From positions 1 to 19,309 of the forward strand of contig CAMQUV010000004.1 of the NCBI GenBank assembly GCA_947037995.1: a stretch of DNA of 19,309 nucleotides. Reading direction: 5' to 3'. This stretch comes from an uncultured Rikenellaceae bacterium (lineage in GTDB: Bacteria; Bacteroidota; Bacteroidia; Bacteroidales; Rikenellaceae). Of the stretch, positions 14,412 through 19,309 are shown one piece after another. The notes below the pieces were generated by a model. The model did not search any database. It had not been told where the DNA came from and saw only the letters and a list, made by a program, of their open reading frames with translations. Each line of letters opens with the position of its first letter. Positions within the stretch are counted from its first letter, which is position 1. The translations under genes were made by a program, and so were the position numbers.

Positions 14412-16715
14412 TTAGATGTAGAATTTAATCCCCACGAAGTATGAACGAGGCAGTGCAGGTCCGTAGAAATATTTTGAGTCTTTGTTAACGCCGTAGTCTA
14501 GGTCGCTTTGAAATTCGTTAAAGATATTTTTCACAGCAAAAGAGACCTCCATTTTGGTCGAACGAGATATGTTGAAATCATAACTTACACGTAGCGATAG
14601 GTCGACGAACGTAGGTGTAGTTTCGTTTCTGTCAGTATCAATCACACCAGCGTAGTGTTGTATTAACATCGGGCCTGTGATAGTTGTATTGGCCGAGAAT
14701 GTCAGTTGACGTAGGGGAGAATAGTCTGCAATGATATAGCCATATTGGTCGGGTGCGCGGTGCATTGTTTTTTCTGCTTTAACGTCTGGGCTCCATTGGT
14801 AAGGCTCGGTATAGAGGCTTTTTTGGAATGTATATCCTGCTTGGAAATTAAATTTGGTGTCTTTGGCAAGTCTAACTTCGGCGTTAAGTCCACCAATTCG
14901 AGCATTGTGAGCATTAACACGTTCTAGTAGTTTGTTTCCAGAGTCGTCATAACCTGCATCAACAAGGGCGAAAACGTTAGTAAGCGAGGTATAGAACCCG
15001 TCAACAAGGATATTGAATTGCCAGTCTCCGAGCATTTTCCAGTAGTCAAATGATAGGTTAGCGGTGTTCGAGAATTCGGGCTTTAGGTCTGGCGAAACTA
15101 TTATTAGAGCAGCTTCTCCGCCAGCCGAGCTAACGTGTAGGTCTTCGTCATAGGTCACTGGCGCACGAAATCCACGCGCGTAGCTAGCACGCAGTGTTAT
15201 ACTTTCGGTTGGAGCGTATCGTATGTTCACACGTGGCGAAGCGACAGGGCTGTCGAGTTCAGAGTGCATATCAAGTCTGGCACCAATAAGAAGGCTCAGT
15301 TTTTTGTTACTCCATTCATTTTGGGCATAAGTTCCGACTAGGTTTGTGGTTTGGCTTGTAACTCTATTGTACCCAAGCATCTCATCATTTAGTTGATTGT
15401 AGTTATAGTCAACTCCGGCAGTAAATGTCGATGGCATAAACCAAAGTGTAGGAAATCTGTGTACATATTGCGCTCCTGCATTTACAGTGATATCATCAGT
15501 ATTACCGAATGCGTTAGGGTCTTGATTGGTACCGAAATACGATTTGCGGTATATGCTTTGTGCGGCAGTATATATATTGATATAGTTGCGTTCATTTTTC
15601 GTACTATACTCATAGTTTAGTCCACCACCATTAATGCTGTGGTCTAGCTCCTCGGCAAGGTTTGAGCGTGTTGGGGCAAGGTCTAGGCTATCTCCACCAC
15701 GACGATATTCGTGTATGTGGTGATATTCGAATGTCAGTTTCGAGCGTTTGCCCATTTTTTGAAATGCTCTTACGCCAATTGTTTGATTTTTGATTGCAGG
15801 GATTTCCGACAAATCATCACCGTTATGGTCATAGCTATCACGATTACGAATCATAGAGTATAGGAACGCCCCTGTTTTGCCATCATCCGAGATTAGCGAG
15901 CCATTGAGTGACGTATTAATGTCGAACGCCTGCCCACCGATAAGTGCTGTTTGGTTGGTCAGATTAAGGCTTGAGCGCGTTGGTTCTTTGGTGATAATGT
16001 TCACAACTCCGCCGATTGCGTTAGCGCCGAATAGGGCCGAGCCACCGCCTCTGATTACTTCGATACGTTCAATCATCGAGGAGGGTAGTTGTTCTAGTCC
16101 GTAGACAGAGCCAAGGGAGCTAAATATTGGTCTACTATCGAGTAGTATTTGGGAGTATTGCCCGGGAAGTCCGTTAATACGAAGTTGTGGGAATCCGCAG
16201 TTACCGCAATTATATTCGACTCTAGTTCCTGGTTGAAAGTCGAGTACGCCAGCTGGGTTAACGGCAAGAGTTTCCTCAAACATTTTGGGGCTAATAACGT
16301 TTACGACAGAAGCTGCTTCGCGTTTTTTCGTAGCATATCTTGATGCCGTCACAACGACTTGGTCAGCGTCGAGTCCTGATTGTTCGAGTGTAAAATTGGC
16401 CGAAACGGTTTGATTTTTCTTTGTATTTACGGTAATTGTTTGTGTTTTAAAGCCTACATATTTGGCCGTCAGTTTCACTTCGCCTTCGGGTAGACCGGAG
16501 ATTATGAAGTGTCCCGTGTCGTCTGTTAGTGTGGCAGTATTTGTGCCCTCGACGATGATTGTTATATATGGTAGGTGTTCGTTGTTTTGGGCGTCAATAA
16601 CGTGTCCAGCAACGGCAGCATCTTTACTTATTTTATTTGTTTGGGCTTGTGTATTTAGGCATACAAGCATTATGGCTACGGACAGAATCCAGCCTTTGAT
16701 TGAGGTATTGTTCAT
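14412..16715 (-). CDS. TonB-dependent outer-membrane receptor, paired-Cys plug
   Basis: A 767-residue active-transport receptor of the outer membrane. The signal peptide is residues 1-24 (LNTQAQ). A carboxypeptidase-regulatory-like domain covers about 34-110 (AGHVIDAQNNEHLPY, VGFKT). A likely TonB box DQVVVTAS follows (118-125), then the plug with YNCGNCGFPQLRINGL (Cys170, Cys173) and ERIEVIRGGGSALFGANAIGG, then a 22-strand barrel ending in an aromatic/aliphatic C-terminus (VGIKFYI). It has no SusD partner, so it does not look like a glycan-uptake pair. The CxxC in the plug and the His-rich exported protein encoded just upstream suggest a metal or metal complex as substrate (inference). The 76-base leader contains the palindrome TTCCTTAGGAA (16740-16750). 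Confidence 0.92.
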   Translation of the reverse strand: MNNTSIKGWILSVAIMLVCLNTQAQTNKISKDAAVAGHVIDAQNNEHLPYITIIVEGTNTATLTDDTGHFIISGLPEGEVKLTAKYVGFKTQTITVNTKKNQTVSANFTLEQSGLDADQVVVTASRYATKKREAASVVNVISPKMFEETLAVNPAGVLDFQPGTRVEYNCGNCGFPQLRINGLPGQYSQILLDSRPIFSSLGSVYGLEQLPSSMIERIEVIRGGGSALFGANAIGGVVNIITKEPTRSSLNLTNQTALIGGQAFDINTSLNGSLISDDGKTGAFLYSMIRNRDSYDHNGDDLSEIPAIKNQTIGVRAFQKMGKRSKLTFEYHHIHEYRRGGDSLDLAPTRSNLAEELDHSINGGGLNYEYSTKNERNYINIYTAAQSIYRKSYFGTNQDPNAFGNTDDITVNAGAQYVHRFPTLWFMPSTFTAGVDYNYNQLNDEMLGYNRVTSQTTNLVGTYAQNEWSNKKLSLLIGARLDMHSELDSPVASPRVNIRYAPTESITLRASYARGFRAPVTYDEDLHVSSAGGEAALIIVSPDLKPEFSNTANLSFDYWKMLGDWQFNILVDGFYTSLTNVFALVDAGYDDSGNKLLERVNAHNARIGGLNAEVRLAKDTKFNFQAGYTFQKSLYTEPYQWSPDVKAEKTMHRAPDQYGYIIADYSPLRQLTFSANTTITGPMLIQHYAGVIDTDRNETTPTFVDLSLRVSYDFNISRSTKMEVSFAVKNIFNEFQSDLDYGVNKDSKYFYGPALPRSYFVGIKFYI

Positions 16716-16791
16716 TATAAATTACGTGTGCGATAAGAATTCCTTAGGAAATATTAGTCTTGTGAATTAAAAAAAATTGGTAAGTGATTTT

Positions 16792-17151
16792 TTATAGACT
16801 AACTGGGGGCGCACGTAATGCTTTATTGAAACCGACAAACGTAGCAAGGGTTTTGCTAGTTGTGGTGTTATGGTATAGGTTTGAGAAATATTGCGGAGGT
16901 GTGATATTGACATTTTCGGTATCAATTTCCAGGGCAGTGTTGACAGTAGCAGCGTCAATGGCGAGTAAATCGTCGGTTGAGTGGGTGTGTGGTGTGCTGT
17001 AAGGGTGAGCGTGGGTAATACTACCAGATTGCAGGTTGTGCGTGTGGGTGTAGAACGTAGAGTTCGCCCAGATTGATAGACATAGAGTTATGAGCAGTGC
17101 TGTGGCTACGGCTTTAAATTTATGTATATATTGAACGCTTTTTACAATCAA
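16792..17151 (-). CDS. Exported His-rich small protein, likely metal-binding
   Basis: I place the start at TTG 17149-17151 (119 residues), because the promoter -7 box at 17181-17188 rules out the longer frame that begins at 17211. The N-terminus is a signal peptide (KFKAVATALLITLCLSIWA). The mature protein begins with NSTFYTHTHN, then SITHAHPYS and PHTHS: seven His within about 30 residues, followed by an acidic stretch (DLLAIDAATVNTALEIDTE) and a conserved-looking end with ALRAPP. I recall small Bacteroidota proteins with such HTH…HSHP motifs but no assigned function. It directly precedes the TonB receptor in the same transcript, so metal capture for uptake is inferred. Confidence 0.75.
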   Translation of the reverse strand: MIVKSVQYIHKFKAVATALLITLCLSIWANSTFYTHTHNLQSGSITHAHPYSTPHTHSTDDLLAIDAATVNTALEIDTENVNITPPQYFSNLYHNTTTSKTLATFVGFNKALRAPPVSL

Positions 17152-17180
17152 GAGTATTATTATTTTTGTTGTTGAGGGTG

Positions 17181-17212
17181 CAAAATTAGTGAAAAATAAA
17201 TTCTTAGGCAAT
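17181..17212 (-). promoter_or_regulatory. Promoter of the His-rich protein–TonB receptor operon
   Basis: Minus strand: ATTG (imperfect -33), 20 bases, TAATTTTG. The start site would be near 17174. Just outside it lies a 5-2-5 inverted repeat TACTT-TT-AAGTA (17216-17227), a possible regulator site. Confidence 0.65.
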
Positions 17213-17282
17213 AATTACTTTTAAGTATTTTTATAACATTGCAATTTTTCGGTGCTACGGCACTACTACATACGCACAATTT

Positions 17283-17313
17283 TTTGCTTATATCATATTT
17301 TCCACTATCTTTG
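17283..17313 (+). promoter_or_regulatory. Promoter of bamD
   Basis: TTTG (17283-17286), 19 bases, TATCTTTG (17306-17313). The start site would be near 17320, about 30 bases before the bamD ATG. Confidence 0.8.
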
Positions 17314-17349
17314 TAAATTAATTAACACACCACAACTAGCCAATAATAT

Positions 17350-18369
17350 ATGAAAGCCTATAAATACGTTATCCTCGCAATCATCTCACTGACTATTGTA
17401 TCCTGCACTGGATTCAACAAACTCCTCAAAAGCAACGACACTGTTGCCAAATACAACGAAGGAGTTAAACAATACAGACTCAAAAAATACAACAAAGCCC
17501 TGACGCTATTCCAAAACGTTATGACCGAACTCAACGGTACCGCCAAAGAAGATACCCTGCTATTCTATATCGGAAAAAGCTTCTATAACACCAAAGCCTA
17601 CGTCACAGCAGGGCAAGCGTTCGACTCTTACAGAGAAAGATTTACACGTACCGCCTTCACCCAAGAAGCTGAATACCTCTACGCGATGAGCTTCTACAGA
17701 CTCTCGCCGACCCCCGAAAATGACCAAACTTTTACCAGACAAGCTATCGTAGCATTTAACGAATACCTTAACAGATACCCCCAGTCGGCCGAACAGGAAA
17801 GTATTCACCAAATTATCGACGAACTCACACAAAAATTATACTACAAAACATACCTTAACGCCGCACTATATCACAAACTTGGACGATATAACGGAGCTAT
17901 CGTAGCACTCAAAAGTGCTATCAAAGAGTTTCCCGAAATTCCGTATAGAGAAGAAATGCTGTTCCTTATATGTAAATCTTGGTTCGAATATGCCGAAAAC
18001 TCCGTATTCCAAAGACAACTCGACAGATACCTGAAAACGACCGATGCATACTATAACTTTGTCTCGGAATATCCCGATAGCAAACAATTTGGCAAAGAAC
18101 TCCTCGAAATGGTCGAAGTGTCCAAAAAATTTACCGACAAATACGGGATGGAAGCACAACAATATGCCAAAGAAACTACCTCAATTGCTGAACGCAAACG
18201 CACCATTGCTATTGCAAAAAATAAACTCTTTGATGCGCAAACTAAAGAAGAAACTGATGAACTCAGAAAAACAATCAAAGAAGAAAAACTAGAAATTAAA
18301 ACCTCTAAACACCAAGCGCAAGAACAGAAAAAACGACTCAAAATGGAACGCAAACTTACTCAACAGTAA
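17350..18369 (+). CDS. bamD: Outer-membrane protein assembly factor BamD (lipoprotein) with long basic tail
   Basis: The lipoprotein subunit of the Bam complex, which folds beta-barrel proteins into the outer membrane. The signal sequence ends in the lipobox IVSC (Cys19). TPR-like repeats run through about residues 32-265 (YNEGVKQYRLKKYNKAL; AFDSYRERF; AFNEYLNRYPQS; YYNFVSEYPDS), as in BamD/YfiO proteins. Residues 270-339 form a highly charged Lys/Glu/Gln helical tail (RKTIKEEKLEIKTSK, EQKKRLKMERK), making the protein 339 residues against about 245 in E. coli. It heads the bamD–omega–coaBC cluster, an arrangement common in Bacteroidota. The next gene follows after 82 bases with no terminator seen. 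Confidence 0.92.
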   Translation: MKAYKYVILAIISLTIVSCTGFNKLLKSNDTVAKYNEGVKQYRLKKYNKALTLFQNVMTELNGTAKEDTLLFYIGKSFYNTKAYVTAGQAFDSYRERFTRTAFTQEAEYLYAMSFYRLSPTPENDQTFTRQAIVAFNEYLNRYPQSAEQESIHQIIDELTQKLYYKTYLNAALYHKLGRYNGAIVALKSAIKEFPEIPYREEMLFLICKSWFEYAENSVFQRQLDRYLKTTDAYYNFVSEYPDSKQFGKELLEMVEVSKKFTDKYGMEAQQYAKETTSIAERKRTIAIAKNKLFDAQTKEETDELRKTIKEEKLEIKTSKHQAQEQKKRLKMERKLTQQ

Positions 18370-18451
18370 TCCGAAAAGAAAACATTTGTAGTGAATATAC
18401 AGCCCGAAAATTAAAATTATTTATAAACTATAAGCATAAAAAAATATTAAA

Positions 18452-18781
18452 ATGACCGAAACTAAAACTGAAATCAAAAAACCAACTCCGAATAATACTA
18501 TCACGCGCACGCTGAAAGAAATCGATGCGCCTACTGGAAACCTTTATGAAAGTGTAAACGTGATTGCTTCGAGAGCGAACGAACTTGCGGCGGTTACTAA
18601 AATCGAACTTTCGCAAAAACTACAAGACTTTGCAGGGGTGTCGGATAACCTCGAAGAAACTTTCGAAAATAGAGAGCAAATCGAAATCTCTAAATTCTAC
18701 GAAAGACAACCTAAAGCTGTGCTCGTTGCTACCGAAGAATTCCTTGATGGAAAAGTAAAACCCAAAAAAAATAAAAAATAA
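18452..18781 (+). CDS. rpoZ: RNA polymerase omega-like subunit (Bacteroidota type)
   Basis: A 109-residue protein. The central part NLYESVNVIASRANELAA is the Rpb6/omega signature, where the conserved helix (VVIASKRANQI type) contacts beta'. It then has QKLQDFAGVSDNLEETFENREQIEISKFYERQPKA, which is characteristic of the Bacteroidota omega homologue, and a Lys-rich C-terminus (VKPKKNKK). The N-terminus is a polar extension. The position between bamD and coaBC matches the usual order in this phylum. The role is assembly and stability of RNA polymerase. No own promoter was seen; it is probably transcribed with bamD. Confidence 0.85.
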   Translation: MTETKTEIKKPTPNNTITRTLKEIDAPTGNLYESVNVIASRANELAAVTKIELSQKLQDFAGVSDNLEETFENREQIEISKFYERQPKAVLVATEEFLDGKVKPKKNKK

Positions 18782-18811
18782 GACACCTTATTTTCTAAAT
18801 AATAGATTATC

Positions 18812-19309
18812 GTGAATATTATTGTCGCTATTACTGGGGGGATTGCTGCCTATAAAACAGCCTCGCTCGTTAGAGAACTGATAAAACTTAACTGCAACGT
18901 GAAAGTCATTATGACCAAAGCTGCTAAAGATTTTATCTCACCTCTTACTATGGCCACACTTTCACAAAATCCTGTCGCGGTCGAAAATTTTGACCCCGAA
19001 AATGGCGCCTGGAACTCTCACGTCTCTCTCGCCGAATGGGCTGATGCTCTCGTCGTAGCTCCTGCTACCGCTAACTCTATCGCAAAAATGAACCTCGGTA
19101 TCGCTGATAACCTTGTGCTCTGCACATACCTCTCAGCCAGATGCCCCGTCATTATCGCTCCCGCAATGGACCTGGAAATGTTCAAAAATCCTGCCACTCA
19201 ACGAAATATTAACTCGCTCAGAGAAAACCCCAAAATCCATATCATTGAACCAACTTCAGGGTTCCTGGCTAGCGGACTGTCGGGGAAAGGACGAATGGCA
19301 GAACCCAAA
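18812..19309 (+). CDS. coaBC: Phosphopantothenoylcysteine decarboxylase / ligase CoaBC, 5' part, cut by window end
   Basis: The first 166 codons from GTG 18812-18814; no stop is reached. This is the FMN-dependent CoaC decarboxylase domain of CoA synthesis. ITGGIAAYK (7-15) is the flavin-binding start. NSHVSLAEWAD contains the active His70. APATANSIAKMNLGIADNL and PAMDLEMF (117-124) form the PAMN-type substrate region. SGFLASGLSGKGRMAEP (149-165) is the active-site flap. The flap normally reads ACG…GxGRM with a catalytic Cys; here that position aligns with Ser154. The CoaB ligase half should follow beyond the window. The GTG start is supported by the fit to the family N-terminus. Confidence 0.93.
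   Translation, partial: MNIIVAITGGIAAYKTASLVRELIKLNCNVKVIMTKAAKDFISPLTMATLSQNPVAVENFDPENGAWNSHVSLAEWADALVVAPATANSIAKMNLGIADNLVLCTYLSARCPVIIAPAMDLEMFKNPATQRNINSLRENPKIHIIEPTSGFLASGLSGKGRMAEPK

Overview
The window reads as the end of a contig from a member of the Bacteroidota, most likely Bacteroidales. Four things point there: the bamD – omega-like – coaBC order at the right end; a Rho factor with a long Asn/Gln-rich insertion; a TonB-dependent receptor with an N-terminal carboxypeptidase-regulatory-like domain; and repeated promoters of the form TTTG–19/20 nt–TAnnTTTG, with little use of Shine-Dalgarno sites. Bases 2-36 are Illumina adapter sequence, so the biological sequence starts at about position 37 and the left edge is an assembly end.

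Left part (37-5650). An orphan sensor histidine kinase ends in a clear intrinsic terminator. Its 5' side abuts a start-less gene fragment (1477-1665). Next comes a tightly packed minus-strand operon, transcribed from about 5600 down to 1667. In order it encodes a four-part sulfur-transfer flavoenzyme (CoA-disulfide-reductase-like + rhodanese + TusA + DsrE2), two small Cys-bearing membrane proteins (DUF6132-like and YgaP/DUF2892-like), a thioredoxin, a small ferredoxin with an odd cysteine pattern, and a MarR-type regulator. I infer that it moves or detoxifies sulfane sulfur/persulfide under MarR control. An inverted repeat lies at the expected promoter.

Middle (5650-8770). A 340-base non-coding stretch has nested stems, a -7 box and a terminator-like hairpin, and could encode a small structured RNA. 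It is followed by a small zinc-ribbon protein, an unrecognised ORF, a DUF3859 protein and thiol peroxidase (tpx), all on the minus strand. A 52-residue membrane protein on the plus strand has a full consensus promoter. A tRNA-Pro(GGG) has its own promoter and terminator.

Right part (8770-19309). rho has a long leader and a terminator. A two-gene operon holds a PanE-like ketopantoate reductase and kdsB (CMP-Kdo synthesis for LPS). On the plus strand lie a secreted alpha/beta hydrolase and a SIMPL protein. Convergent to them, a His-rich exported protein and a TonB receptor form a likely metal or metal-complex uptake pair. The window ends in bamD (outer-membrane assembly), the omega-like RNA polymerase subunit and the start of coaBC (coenzyme A synthesis), which is cut by the window edge.

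Most of the content is core metabolism and envelope biology. The unusual parts are the sulfur-redox operon, the candidate RNA, the His-rich protein/receptor pair, the small membrane protein and the fragment at the kinase boundary.
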